DNA of 64,000 nt, taken from assembly GCF_000346465.2 (NCBI RefSeq), contig NC_034009.1, positions 26,973,643 through 27,037,642 on the forward strand, given 5' to 3'. A model generated the notes under the pieces. That model was not told the DNA's origin, did no database searches, and worked only from the letters and a program-made list of their open reading frames with translations. Source of the stretch: Prunus persica. Lineage: Eukaryota; Streptophyta; Magnoliopsida; Rosales; Rosaceae. A program made the position numbers and the translations under genes. Position 1 is the stretch's first letter, and each line of letters begins with the position of its first letter. Shown in pieces: positions 32,574 through 43,412 of the stretch.

Positions 32574-33707
32574 CTAAAACGACAATAACAGAAATCCAAC
32601 GGCCAGCAAGGCACTGAGGCCCCACAACCTTGGAGCGGAAGTGAGGTGGTCCCCAGCAGCGGACGTTTCCCGTGCTTGAGTGGACGTCGTAGACGAACCA
32701 CTCGTACCGTCGTAACTGGGATTGGCGCCGTACAGCGACTGAATCCCCAAAACGTCGTCGCTCGCCAGCTCCACTTTCTTCGTCCGCGACGAGATCGTCG
32801 GGAACATAATCGCCTCCTCAACCGACGAGTGGCCCAACCCCAGCAGATGCCCAATCTCGTGAACCGCCACCGACTCCAGGTCGACCGCTGACGTCACGGA
32901 CGACGTGCTAATGTCACCCGTGATCACCCAGTTCTCGTCAAGGTCCAAGTGGAACCTCCCGCTGGGCGGCGAGAACGCGTGCGCCAGCGTCCCCAAAACC
33001 CCATCGAACGGCTCTCCGTCCCCGTGATCGCCACTGAAGAACCCAATCTTGATATCCGCCGTGTAGAACGACGTCGTCTCGGAGAAATTCAACGGCGTCG
33101 CTGCCGACCACCTCTGGAAGGCCCGTAAAAACACTGCCTTGACGTCGTCGGCAAGCTTGTTCTCCGGCAAGAATGCGTAGGTCAAGTCGCGCCTGCTGGG
33201 CGGCCAGACCGGCGTCCCCGGGAAAGTAGAGTAGTGAGCAACCGTGTGGAGATTGGACGTGTTAGACGACGTCGGTTTGCCGGAATTCATGGTGGTGGTG
33301 CCGTTGACTATATCGGGATTGCCGCATCGACGCTTGACGAGGTGCTGGATGGTGCGCTCGTCTAGCTCGCCGGTGACGTTGAGATTGAAGTTCTTCTGGT
33401 AGGTTTTGAGAGCTGATTGGAGGTCGTCGTCGAAGTCGTCGGTGAAATTGGAGGGCAAATTGGGAATGTAACCGAAGTAATTGAAGTATTTCTTGAGCTT
33501 GGAGAGGCCTTCGACTTTATCGCCGGCGTGGCAGTTGCCGAACTTCTGGAAAGCGTCCCAGGCTGCGGGGACCGAAGCGGTGACGTTGGGGACGAGCAAT
33601 GAAGGGATGGATGAGATGTTGGGGAAGAAGCGGGCTGAGGTGTGTGTGAGTGAGAATGAGAGACAGAGAGCAATGGCAATGGGAAAAAGGTGAAACGGCA
33701 GCCTCAT
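32574..33707 (-). CDS. Plant matrix metalloproteinase (matrixin, 377 aa)
   Basis: An intronless minus-strand gene for a secreted zinc endopeptidase of family M10A. It has a signal peptide (about residues 1-25), a peptidoglycan-binding-like propeptide (~50-125) and a cysteine switch RRCGNPD (126-132, C128 holding the zinc in the latent enzyme). The catalytic domain follows, with the zinc site HEIGHLLGLGH (283-293, catalytic E284) and the Met-turn M301. Upstream His/Asp residues around HGDGEPFDG and HAF fit the structural zinc and calcium sites. A Ser/Thr-rich tail and the hydrophobic end LWGLSALLAVGFLLLSF (361-377) predict a GPI anchor at the outer plasma membrane. There is no hemopexin domain, as usual in plants. 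Plant MMPs act in the apoplast in growth, senescence and defence. Family assignment is secure; the specific paralogue is not. Confidence 0.95.
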   Translation of the reverse strand: MRLPFHLFPIAIALCLSFSLTHTSARFFPNISSIPSLLVPNVTASVPAAWDAFQKFGNCHAGDKVEGLSKLKKYFNYFGYIPNLPSNFTDDFDDDLQSALKTYQKNFNLNVTGELDERTIQHLVKRRCGNPDIVNGTTTMNSGKPTSSNTSNLHTVAHYSTFPGTPVWPPSRRDLTYAFLPENKLADDVKAVFLRAFQRWSAATPLNFSETTSFYTADIKIGFFSGDHGDGEPFDGVLGTLAHAFSPPSGRFHLDLDENWVITGDISTSSVTSAVDLESVAVHEIGHLLGLGHSSVEEAIMFPTISSRTKKVELASDDVLGIQSLYGANPSYDGTSGSSTTSTQARETSAAGDHLTSAPRLWGLSALLAVGFLLLSF

Positions 33708-34865
33708 GGTCGTTTTAGTTAATTTGGTTTTTGCTGTGGAGTTTGAAATGAGACTGAAAGAGGAGATTGAATGGTTTTATTTTAAGAGGGAAAGTGGAGA
33801 TATAAACAAGAAAGGTTGGAGCCGGCAAACACTAGTGCATGATGCATCATAGGAATTAGTCTTTGTCAATTTAATTAATGAATTTGAATTTGCGTGTTTG
33901 ATTTTGTTTTTAAAAAAACTTGGTATTTAGGTGGGTTTGATTTGAACTGAAAGTTTGTATGCTTTGAATTTTGATGTGTGTGTGGAGTGGTTTTCATAAA
34001 TAATGCAAGAAGATGTAGATAGCAGAAGTTTCTTTCTAGTTTCTTCTTCTAGTTGTATTGTATGTCTATGGTGACCAAATAGACAAAGAAAAAACAAAGG
34101 AATGGAAGATGTTTTGACTTTAGGGATTCATATATGCAGTGCAGCAGCAAGAAGAGCAGTGGTCAAAGTTGGGGGTTGAACTGCATTGCATGTTTCTGAG
34201 CCCAGTTATAAGCGTCCACGTGGAACAAAATAACTGATTATAAGTCTTATCCCTGGTTGGCCCCAACCCCGTGGTAGGAAAAAAACTTTCTTCTAACAGG
34301 ATCCATGGCCAATAACAATCACATAAATATAAAAAAATTATCTCACGTGTTATTATGTTATTGGTGGGAGATAAAAAGTATTATTCTTGTTATATAAGAA
34401 TTTCTCTCTTTTTATAGATTACTTACTTTGTGATGTGCATCTTATTATATGTACGTATTTGTATATGTTGAGTTTGTATAAGGCCAATAATAGACAATTG
34501 ACTTGGCAACACATAACATAAGGGCACACCAAGATGTATCTTAAGACTTGTCCTATGTATTATTGTACTCTTTCGTCCAAAAAAAATGTATTATTATACT
34601 CAAGTACATGTTCCTTTTGCTATTCTATACAGGCAGAGGGATTCCGTTCCAGTGCGGTTGAATAGTATAATCAAATTATTAATAACCTCAATAATAATCA
34701 AATTATTAGGATGCCAAAATCTTAAATTTAATTGCAAATTACTTTTATTATTTGAAATTGAGGATATTTTCCATCAGCATTTTGTTCTTCCCAAACCTGC
34801 TTCTTAATATCATGTTAACATAAGAATTCTTCTTCGCAAACTTTATATGTGTGTGTATATATATA
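33708..34865. other. Intergenic, upstream of the metalloproteinase gene
   Basis: It holds the minus-strand promoter of the metalloproteinase close to 33708. The rest is AT-rich spacer with no recognised gene, ending in a TA/TG tract at 34846-34866. Confidence 0.5.
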
Positions 34866-35377
34866 TAGTCCTTTTTTATTTAGGGATTCTTCAAATAATT
34901 TTATTTGAGGGACATCCATTAGGGTTTTCTACGATTTTTTTTCCCAACAATCCAAACAATCTATTGTTTAAGTCTACATCCATAGACCATCCTTGCAAAA
35001 AATATAGAGAGCCCTTTAGTTGAGAGACTTCCTTATATGGCACACTCCGTATTGTATTTTACTACCATCTATTTTGTAGATATTCATTCAAAGATCATCT
35101 CTATTATAAATAAAAAAAATCACTTGAATTCGATATCATTTGATTTCTCAATTGAATTATTGCAATTTTAGTACTCTCTTTAAGCACTGTTTTAATTGAT
35201 TTTGTAGGACACAATTGAATGTGTAACGATTTTCAATTTGTTTAAATGCAAGGATAATTTATGAATATAGACTTAAAAAATAGATCGTTTGGATCGTTGA
35301 AAAAAAAATCATATGGAACCTTAAAAGGTGTTCCTCAAATAAAATTATTTGACAGATCTCTCAATAAAAGAGGACTA
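34866..35377. mobile_element. TIR element, copy 2 (about 140-bp inverted ends)
   Basis: The left end starts TAGTCCTTTTTTATTTAGGG and runs through CAAATAATTTTATTTGAGGGAC. The right end is its inverse, finishing CAATAAAAGAGGACTA. The arms pair imperfectly for ~140 bp, including CAA(C)GATCCAAAC(G/A)ATCTATT. It lies in a TA-rich target, so a 2-bp TA duplication is possible but not provable. It is non-coding, and the same family is at 21410-21781. Confidence 0.65.
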
Positions 35378-35630
35378 TGTATAAGGATGCAAGTTAGATA
35401 AATTATAGCCAAGGACTAAAATATCGATAATATCGACGAAATACTGAGGATATTATCATTTTTTCGGGTCTAGGATATTTTGGAACATATCCATACACAT
35501 ATTGTATAAGTATCGATAATATCGGAAAATATCGACGTCAATAATTTTTCTCACACTTCAGCAATATTTGGCAAAAATATCGCTATAATATCGATAAAAT
35601 GGAGATGATGAAGACATTGAAAAATTTGAA

Positions 35631-36016
35631 GAGTTATCTACATTAACACCCCCTGAGGTTTCTTGTGTTTTCACAAAACCCTTTCAGGTCTTAAAAATTA
35701 CACAAACACCCCATCATGTTTCAATTTGTTTTCACAAAACCCCTTTTCAATGATTGTTTGTCCAAAAATTGATGATTTTATAGAAAAAAACTTATGCAAA
35801 TAACAAAATTAACCTCAATGAAGTACTTAAAGGCCAACTTTGTCATTTGTAGAATTTTTGTGTGTATAAAATCATTAATCTCTGGATGAAAAATCAATGA
35901 ACATGAGTTTTGTGAAAACAATTTAATACCTCATGGGGTGGTCTTGCAATTTTTAAAATCTCAAGGAGTTTTGTGAAAAAGCCGAAAACCTCAGAAGATG
36001 TTAGTGTAAATAACTC
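35631..36016. mobile_element. MULE-type MITE nested in copy B
   Basis: A 386-bp element with inverted ends GAGTTATCTACATTAACACC and GTGTAAATAACTC. A perfect 9-bp duplication AAATTTGAA lies at 35622-35630 and 36017-36025. The sister insertion in copy A is at the equivalent position. Confidence 0.85.
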
Positions 36017-36060
36017 AAATTTGAACCTCATAGGAACTCTATGTGGTACTAAGTCACTTA

Positions 36061-36958
36061 GGGCTCGTTTGGTACATCATATTAAACTTTGGATAGAAGT
36101 AAATAGTCTGTGTCAGTTGTTTAGTGTTAACTTGTATTATTTAACTACCTGACTATTTTAAACGGGTTGGGCTTTCAATACTCTCCTTACCTGATTAACT
36201 AATACAACCTACACACCTCGGTTTAGATAATACATGCTTAATTATACGGCTAGGGAAAAAGAACACACACGTTTACTTTAAAAATCCTATTTTCATCTTC
36301 TTTTCCCTAGGGTTCTTCTCTCTTTCTTTATATATTTCCTCTTTTATTAAATTTTGTGAAAATTAGGTTATGAGCTTTTATTTTTGTGGAAATTAGATTG
36401 GGAATGTAATTGATCGTAGAATTATTTATTTGTCTATATTTTGTATTGAATTGAAACTCAATGTTTCGGAGAGCAACCAAAAACCTTGGGTTTGGTTACT
36501 GGGAGTGCATGAGTTTGGTTCATATTCAGTTTTCCAAATTTCAAGCTTCAATTTGGTCGATGAGTGGATTGTTTGATTTAATTTGGTGAATGCTGGAAAT
36601 TAAATTTTAGTTAACCAAATCGTATTCAGGCAAATTCATGATGATGGATGGATATATGCGATTAATGGCAAGAAGCAGCAGCTAAATTAAAAGCCCTTTT
36701 AACTTCCCACTAAATTACTCCCTAATTTTCCTATAAATTTAAATTTTCATTAAATTATCAAAGAATTCTTAAATAAAAATTGTCTGATCTGATGTTATCT
36801 GGAATAGCACCAAACACAGTATAACTTAATCAGACTATTTATCTGGAACAACACCAAACGCCTTATAATATTATGGATAAACAGTCAATACTCTCCGAAA
36901 CATATTAATACTATCTGATAGAAATTAGTCAGTACAGTCCGACGTACCAAACGAGCCG
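36061..36958. mobile_element. PIF/Harbinger-like element nested in copy B
   Basis: An 898-bp element with ends GGGCTCGTTTGGTAC and GTACCAAACGAGCCG and a TTA duplication at 36058-36060 and 36959-36961. It contains no transposase. Copy A lacks it: there the equivalent sequence runs without interruption across the insertion point (about 28275-28290), which gives a paralogous empty site. Confidence 0.85.
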
Positions 36959-37331
36959 TTATGTATCTTAACATGCAATGTATAAAGTGTAAAATATTGT
37001 ACTAAATCATTATAAATAAATGATTATGGTGTATTTAATCTTCTTTATTTAATTACTACATATTTTCTACACTCACAGCATTTTTCAACTCGCTATATAA
37101 TTAACTTAAATCAGTTAAACTCATCATGCAATGCATTTCCTTCCAAATTTTTTATATATGATAAAGTAATAGATAATTGATTAAATAAACATCCTCCAAA
37201 GTTTCAAGAAATTTTTTCAAGTTTTTCTTACAATTTTTATGATTTTTATTCAATTTTTATTGAAATCGATAATTTTCTGATATTTCCATTAAAATTTTTG
37301 TTTTTTTTAAACCATCAATATTTTAGACCTT

Positions 37332-38258
37332 GATTATAACTAGCATATGTAAAGCGGGTATTTGTATTTTGGTTAGTTGAACTACATGTATAACTGGGGC
37401 CATTGCCATTGGGCGTTGTATATCCTTATTCAATGTCAGCCGTATCACCGTATCAGAAGCCATGCTACATCCAAGTTGAATAAGTCAAGCTAGACCGCAT
37501 AATTAAGTAACAAGGTAACATATCCAAACAATCTCTAATCTAATTGGATTAGCACCAGTTTAATTAAAGAAACATAATGAAAATATATGGTTATAGAATT
37601 AAGTGCAATGCAGCCGCCGAACATGCATAAAATAGCATTAAGAAAACAGATAAAACAATATGAAACACTAACACGCCAAGGAATAACATCTCTCCCATAC
37701 ATGTTCCCACTGCCTTTGATTATGATGTGAAGAAATGTCAAAAGTCTTTTGCATCATTCATGTATAAAATTCTATTTCTACTAATGATTTATTTATTATA
37801 AGAAAAACGCACGCATCATTTCTAGAATTGACATCATGCATTAGGTTAATAGTTAGCTAACCAGGTTGAAAATGGAACCTTCCACAGCCACGGCCCACAT
37901 GTGACAACATCTACCATGACAGATATTTTATTTGTCAATTCCCAGAAGGTTCAACGAGAGCTGAGTTTATTTAATCAATAGCGCGGAGAGAGAGAAGGTT
38001 CGTTTCTTTGGTGGCTTTCAGTCTTTGTTGCTGCAAGAAGGAACCTTAAGTTGTAATCAAGTGCGTCAATGAAACGTGTTTGCTTTTAAAAATCTCATGG
38101 AAGACCCGCGCTTTCAAAATCAGGCTGCCATCATATCCATATAATAGTCATGTTGATGTTATATATATAGACCTCCGAACCCATCACAGCCAAAAGCATC
38201 AAAGTTTACTTACAAAAATTAGAACCAAATCATTCATCTTCTTAATTTGCTTGAAACA
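37332..38258. other. Intergenic, promoter side of the first small tandem gene
   Basis: 37332-37860 is AT-rich spacer with nothing recognised. 37861-38258 is the likely promoter and leader. It holds three GAAnnTTC dyads and a TATA-like TATATATATAG at 38160-38170, about 90 bases before the ATG. Confidence 0.5.
37875..38001. promoter_or_regulatory. Three heat-shock-element-like dyads
   Basis: GAACCTTC at 37875-37882, GAAGGTTC at 37945-37952 and GAAGGTTC at 37994-38001, the last followed by a further TTC module. They fit the GAAnnTTC core bound by heat-shock factors. They lie ~260-390 bases upstream of the ATG at 38259. Confidence 0.4.
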
Positions 38259-38510
38259 ATGGCATCAAGTATCTCAAATCACGAGAACTCATGGGCTGAT
38301 CAGTGGGACTACACCAACCCAGACCCCTTGCCTGTTTCTGAGACCAAGAACAGCTCCGGCGCAAAGGCGAAATATGCCAAGAAAGTTGAAGAAGGGCTTG
38401 GAAAAACAAAAGAAGTGGCATCAAATGGCATGAACAAAGTGAAGTCAGGAGCTCAATCGGGTTTCCACTGGATCAAAGACAAGTACCAAAAGACAACCGG
38501 AAAGCAGTAG
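38259..38510 (+). CDS. Small Lys-rich plant protein, tandem copy 1 (83 aa)
   Basis: A single-exon frame starting MASSISNHENSW in a strong plant start context (AACAATGGC), with a TATA-like box at 38160. The N-terminus is acidic and polar. The C-terminus carries KYAKKVEEGLGKTKEVASNG followed by MNKVKSGAQSGFHWIKDKYQ, predicted as an amphipathic, basic helical tail. There is no signal peptide or membrane span. The same pattern (YxxKVEEGxxKxKxxASNGMNxVK, then GxHWIKxK) is repeated in the gene at 39287, so the two are tandem paralogues. I recognise the pattern as a plant-specific small-protein family of unknown function. A stress-inducible role is suggested only by the upstream HSE-like dyads. Confidence 0.75.
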   Translation: MASSISNHENSWADQWDYTNPDPLPVSETKNSSGAKAKYAKKVEEGLGKTKEVASNGMNKVKSGAQSGFHWIKDKYQKTTGKQ

Positions 38511-39286
38511 CTAGCCGCATGCAGCTTTGCCTCTATCATCTTATATGGAACATTTATACATATTACATATGTATATATGTATATGCTACCATTTTATCAT
38601 TCTTTAATTTTTATGACATTTTGTTTTTGTTATTGTATTTCGTATTTGTATACGGATTTGAGTTGATCTGATCTGATTCATTATATTCTGGTTATTGATT
38701 TGATTTTTCTGTTTCCAAAATGAGTCCATGGTTCAATAAACAAAACAGAGCTTCCTTCATGGAGATCAATTCAACTTCAAAAAAATTTGAAGCATTAAAT
38801 GAGGATCAAGAGGTAGAGGATATATATGTTTTATTAATAAGATAATGAAAATTTGTTTATATCGCCTGAGGTTGTCCTTTCGATTAAATTTCTGGTTCTG
38901 CGACTGTTTGTTAGTAGTTACGCACGTTCTTGTTGACTTGAAAAAAGGATGTTTCATTAACCAAAAAAACAGATTTTATATGGAAACTTCCATCAGGCCA
39001 CAGGTGACAACTGCCACGGTTCCTTTAAAATAGTTTTTAGTTTACCCCAACAAGGTTCCACGAGATCAGTTATTTACTTGTGTTGAAAGAAGGTTCTTTT
39101 CTTCCTCTGTCAAAGAATCTGTTTTCTGTACAGCGTTAAGTATTTCACCATTAATATAAGTATCACAGATTGTGTTTAGTTTTCAGAACACAAGGAAGAA
39201 CCGTGATTTGATTTCTCTCTCTCTCTCTCTCAAGAAAACTCTGGTTTTCTTCATATTTCATATTCGAGTGCAAAAGGGTTTCGTCA
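38511..39286. other. Spacer between the tandem small genes
   Basis: 3' flank of copy 1, then the promoter of copy 2. It contains GAAGGTTC at 39089-39096 in the context AAGAAGGTTCTTTTC and a short CT tract at 39214-39230 in the leader. Confidence 0.5.
39089..39096. promoter_or_regulatory. HSE-like dyad upstream of the second small gene
   Basis: GAAGGTTC, preceded by GAAA and followed by TTTTC, about 190 bases before the ATG at 39287. It is the same core as in the promoter of the upstream paralogue. Confidence 0.35.
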
Positions 39287-39544
39287 ATGGGATCAAATAG
39301 GCCGTACGACACCCCACGGGGAGATCAAAGGGATGGCAGCAACCAAGACCCTGCTTCTGCTTCTGAGACCAAGAAGAGCTCTGGTTCTGCTGATTGTGCC
39401 AAGGGTAATTATACTAGGAAAGTGGAAGAAGGCTTTGACAAAATTAAGGCTGCAGCATCAAATGGTATGAATAGGGTTAAGATTGCAGCTCATTTGGGTC
39501 TCCACTGGATCAAGAGCAAGAGCAAGACAAGCCGAAAGCAATAG
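39287..39544 (+). CDS. Small Lys-rich plant protein, tandem copy 2 (85 aa)
   Basis: A single-exon frame starting MGSNRPYDTPRGDQRDG, paralogous to the 83-residue protein at 38259-38510. Shared features are SETKxSSG, the block RKVEEGFDKIKAAASNGMNR, and the tail GLHWIKSKSKTSRKQ. The N-terminal third has diverged in sequence but stays polar and acidic. No targeting signal is visible. The spacing of about 0.8 kb in the same orientation points to a tandem duplication old enough for substantial divergence. Function unknown. Confidence 0.75.
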   Translation: MGSNRPYDTPRGDQRDGSNQDPASASETKKSSGSADCAKGNYTRKVEEGFDKIKAAASNGMNRVKIAAHLGLHWIKSKSKTSRKQ

Positions 39545-40062
39545 CAGCAGCTTATCTTTAATCTTTGTACAGCATACATGCACGGCCATTGCCATTCTTT
39601 AATCTGAGTCGAAAAAGAGAAATTACCACATTTATAAATTGTCCTTTTTATGACCTTTTACCTTTGTTTGTAATTATAGTCGGTTGATTAATTGTGAAAC
39701 CGTGCTTATTCATTTTGCTGTTCAAAATTCGAATGGGAATTACAACTAGTTGAGGCCAACAAACCCTCTCTTTCTTGGGTCTAAACAAAAACAGAGAGCC
39801 AAAAAAAGAAGAAAAAGAACATTGTTTATGGGGGTGAAATATACACCGTACAATTACAACCACTTCAAATAACAAACTTTGTAAACATAATTCCTTGTTC
39901 CATCCACAACTATATACAATATTTTTATCAAGCTCAAGTGAAATATAGAAAATGCCCATTGCTTACCCATAAGTCTTACGAATTTTTAATTAGACAACTA
40001 CAACTTGATAAATGATGTAATACATGCCTAAGTGGGAGGTACAAATCTAGTGGAACTTGAAT
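39545..40062. other. Convergent intergenic spacer
   Basis: 3' flanks of the plus-strand small gene and the minus-strand seven-exon gene meet here. No other feature is seen. Confidence 0.5.
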
Positions 40063-42887
40063 TTAGCATCGTAGTGGTCTGTCGTAAGTAGGAGGTAAGG
40101 AGGGGCAGTGCTCATTCATGTTAGTGTATGGCTCTATGGTGTTATATTCAGGCAGTTCCATCCGATATTCACCAAGGATCTGGCAGAATGGGAGCTTTTC
40201 GTCCTTGCCATTGCACCAACTTGGCAAGCGGGTTTGGTTATCCTCAAAAATCTTAAGCATGTACGCATCACGAATCTGTGACCAAGTTTAATAAAGCCAT
40301 GTCATATATAGTCACAGTTATGAAAGTTAAAAGAAAACTACGTGAGTGCAAAATGACTTACAGTGAATTCAGTAACTTGGATAGAGTTGGAAATAGGGCC
40401 AAAAATCCCAGCTTCTTTATACATTGCAAGAATAAAAGCAACACATGTTGTAGATTTGCCATCGCTGTATACCCATTCATCTTGTTCTGGAATTGTAAGC
40501 AAATGATCAAAGGCTATTTCACGATTCTCAACCTCAGTTAGAATCTCGTACAGGTCCAAACCCTAAAAGGAAGCACACAGGTGAGAATTAACATTAGATT
40601 CAATATAGAGCAAGCAGATAATATACTAAAATAAAATTAGAAGATGCTAAGGGGATTTAGAATCCTAAGAGCAGACAAACGTGTTCATTCCCAAATAAAC
40701 AAAACAGAACAAAATGGCATGGCTTAGGATTTTAAGTTGATTTAATAGACACCAAAAGTAAAATGAAAACTCAAGCAAAGCATAATTACCTCTGTCCCCA
40801 GCCGCTTGTTGAGAGCTTCATTCCACATATTTGCAGCATAAGCAGGCTGCATCCTGGTCCACATAGACATGACAGAAACAACCTGAAAACAGGAGCTGCC
40901 AATTAGGATAGAAAACTTAATTGACCAAAACCAAGTATGCTCCATCTAAAAAAACATATGCGTACATACATATATACATGCATGTGTGGGGAGATGAAAC
41001 GCAGCATGAAATTCGTGCGTGCATGCTGGTGAAATAACAATACAAACTAACAACCGACACAATCATACCCTGCCTCATCTCTATAATGTTTAATTGTACT
41101 AGGACACACAAAAGTTTAAAGCAGTAAATGCATACCAAGTGAGTATCAAGAGGAGGAGGATAGTTGTCAGCCATGGTGTCAATCCAGCTAAATATCATAT
41201 TGTGATAACCATATGGCTTCCCTGACATACTCCGAGCATATTCCCATGCTGCCGTAGAATTGAATTTTGCACGCAATTCTGGATGCAAGGGAAGCAAGGC
41301 TATTTGTGGATTAGAACTATCCTTGAGTGCCAGTTCCCACCACTCATCCCATGGAACCACTGCTATAATTTCTTCACCCTGCAATATTAATACATGTAAA
41401 ATGTCAAAACAATCCAACACTCAGTCAGACCAATCACAATAACTCCACAGAAAGAGAAAGTACCAACCAAAGCTGAAGAAACTTAAAAATCTATGCAACA
41501 TTGTCATCTATTTAATTTTTTTCACTAAACAAATGCCCATAATCTGTTTAAGTGACACTTCAAGCCCGATTCAACTATTACTTCCACTCTTTGCAAGAAC
41601 CAAAACATTTAGAAAGCTTAATTTATATTCCACAAGAAGTCCAAACCAATGAAATCAGTGAGTTACTTTAATTTAAAGCATGCACACAAGGTGCAATTGT
41701 TTCTCATACTACTCTTTATATTTCAACCTTAATGAGCTATAAAATGTCCTTAATTTGATACCTTTTCATTTTCATGTCCTGATTCGCCAACCCATAGATT
41801 GCCCATCTCATCCTTCAAGCACACTGCTGTATGGCCAGCAAATGCTCCGGTTACCCATTTTTCCAAAGTCTCGAATCCACCCCATCGACCACGGATCTTT
41901 GAAACTGCTAGAAAATCACCAGAATGAACATCTTCTGGATTTATAGTTGTCTGCCAAGGCTGAGAACGTTTTTCAAATGTAGCACCCATGTGCTTCTTCA
42001 AAAAATCAATGTTTGCACTTTGACCCCAAGCAGTGTTAGAAAACAGAGGCAAAACATCTATTAAAGAAAGCATGGTCCCCAGCATCCCTGATGGCATGAG
42101 AAACACGGAGACCCCATGCTGCTTTACCTGCTCAACAGTCATCACAGTGTCATCTCCAAGCAATTAAGGTTGTCAAGCTTAATGTTCAAACAGATTACAG
42201 ATAAATGTACATACATATTCCAACTCTGCCTGCTCTTCCCACGAGTCGAATTTCAAGGTATGTTCTCGAGCAGAGAAGTAGTAATCCCATGTAATCCGAT
42301 AGGGTGTTGCAAAAACATACAGATCCATACAAGCCCAACTGTGTGCCTCAGAAGTCTGTAAAAGAACCAATTTGACAAAATCAACCCCAGAAACTAAATT
42401 TACAATAATTCACTACTCAGTTAGAAGTCCAAACCAAGATTACCATGAACTGATTTCAGCTCATGTTAAAGCTGAGCATCCAATACAATTAACTCAATTG
42501 AAGACAAAACCAATCAAAATCAGAAAAAGCATTCAATAGCTCAAACCGAGATAAAGACCCAACCTTGAGATAGAGAACGCCACCTCCCAAATTGGGTTTG
42601 TCCCGATCGCCTTCGGTGAACTCGAGCCGAGCCTGGTTACCAGAAAAGCAAGCTCCTTCCCATTCAATTGATGTATTGTCGGCAGTCACCGATCCGATAA
42701 AAGAAGGCAACAAATCCACAGCACTGTGGAAATTGTTGAGCACCGGCCACGATATCTGACGTGGCAGAACCGGAAGCACATCCTTGATCCTGAGGGGGAC
42801 CTTGAGAGCGTCCCCAAATCCTAATCCTAACCCTAGAAAGCACAACAGCAGCAGTAATAGCCATGGAGTGCGAGAGAAGAGAGACAT
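40063..42887 (-). CDS. Secretory protein with probable permuted papain-like (NlpC/P60/YiiX-type) fold, 526 aa
   Basis: A complete seven-exon minus-strand gene: 42564-42887, 42215-42355, 41762-42127, 41136-41378, 40790-40882, 40362-40562 and 40063-40275. All introns are GT-AG and phase 0, giving 526 residues. An N-terminal hydrophobic run (LLLLLLCFLGLGLGFG, residues ~10-25) is a signal peptide or anchor. The middle reads GDFLAVSKIRGRW, then GAFAGHTAV (H254) and VGESGHEN (E270). A later segment reads KSTTCVAFI (C429). A His before a Cys in the order GD...GH...C is the arrangement of circularly permuted papain-like amidases (YaeF/YiiX type), with H254 and C429 as the candidate catalytic pair. 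That assignment is inference from motif order. It belongs to an uncharacterised conserved plant family. Potential N-glycosylation sites (NTS, NST) fit a secretory location. Confidence 0.85.
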
Positions 42888-43404
42888 TGATGGACGGATA
42901 GGATGGGTTTTTCCTGGAGCAACTCCAATTGATCAGAAAGGGTTGCAGGGAGGGAAAACCCTAACCCTAGATTTTGGGGACGTGGAAACGGAGGAGTGTC
43001 AAAAATGGAGGAGCGCGAGGAGGTGACGATTATCCATGGTCGTCTCGTCTTGTTGGAACTGTTCGGATTTTGGATTATTCTTCGTCTTTCTTTGACTTTG
43101 CTATTGCTTTGCGATTGGGTAGTGCGTACGTTTCTATGTTCAACGTCGCGGGAAAGTTGGCTAGCTTCTGTCCGTTGGATAATTTTTAAGAAAACGACAC
43201 CCTCTGCTTCACTGCCCCGTTTCGCAGATAGAAACGCCACCTCTCAGAACGGAGTTACGGAACGGTGCTTGAGTTTGATTGATCATTATAATTTATTTCA
43301 ACTCCACATGACTAGCCGTCAATATATTGGCGTAAAAACTTAAATTATTATTGAAACTAGCCCCTTGGCACCAAAAAAACCTTATAATGAGACGTAAAAA
43401 AGTT
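42888..43404. other. Promoter region of the papain-like gene
   Basis: Upstream of the minus-strand ATG at 42887. The sequence is GC-richer than average to about 43260 and probably holds the 5' UTR and core promoter. No separate gene is recognised. Confidence 0.4.
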
Positions 43405-43412
43405 ATTTTAAG

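Larger units (their letters stand above)
35411..37331. mobile_element. ATCGATAT-rich element, copy B (inverted relative to copy A)
   Basis: It starts AAGGACTAAAATATCGATAA and ends CAATATTTTAGACCTT, so its own termini are inverted repeats. It aligns in reverse orientation with 27825-28943 over the whole length of that copy, except for the Harbinger-like insertion at 36061-36958. It is non-coding. Confidence 0.65.

Noticed and set aside
33417..33693. Plus-strand frames over the metalloproteinase gene
   Set aside because: They are antisense shadows of the GC-rich propeptide region and have no family resemblance.
38247..38258. Upstream extension of the first small tandem gene starting at a TTG
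   Set aside because: The ATG at 38259 has a strong plant context and matches the position of the paralogue's start; TTG starts are not expected in nuclear plant genes.
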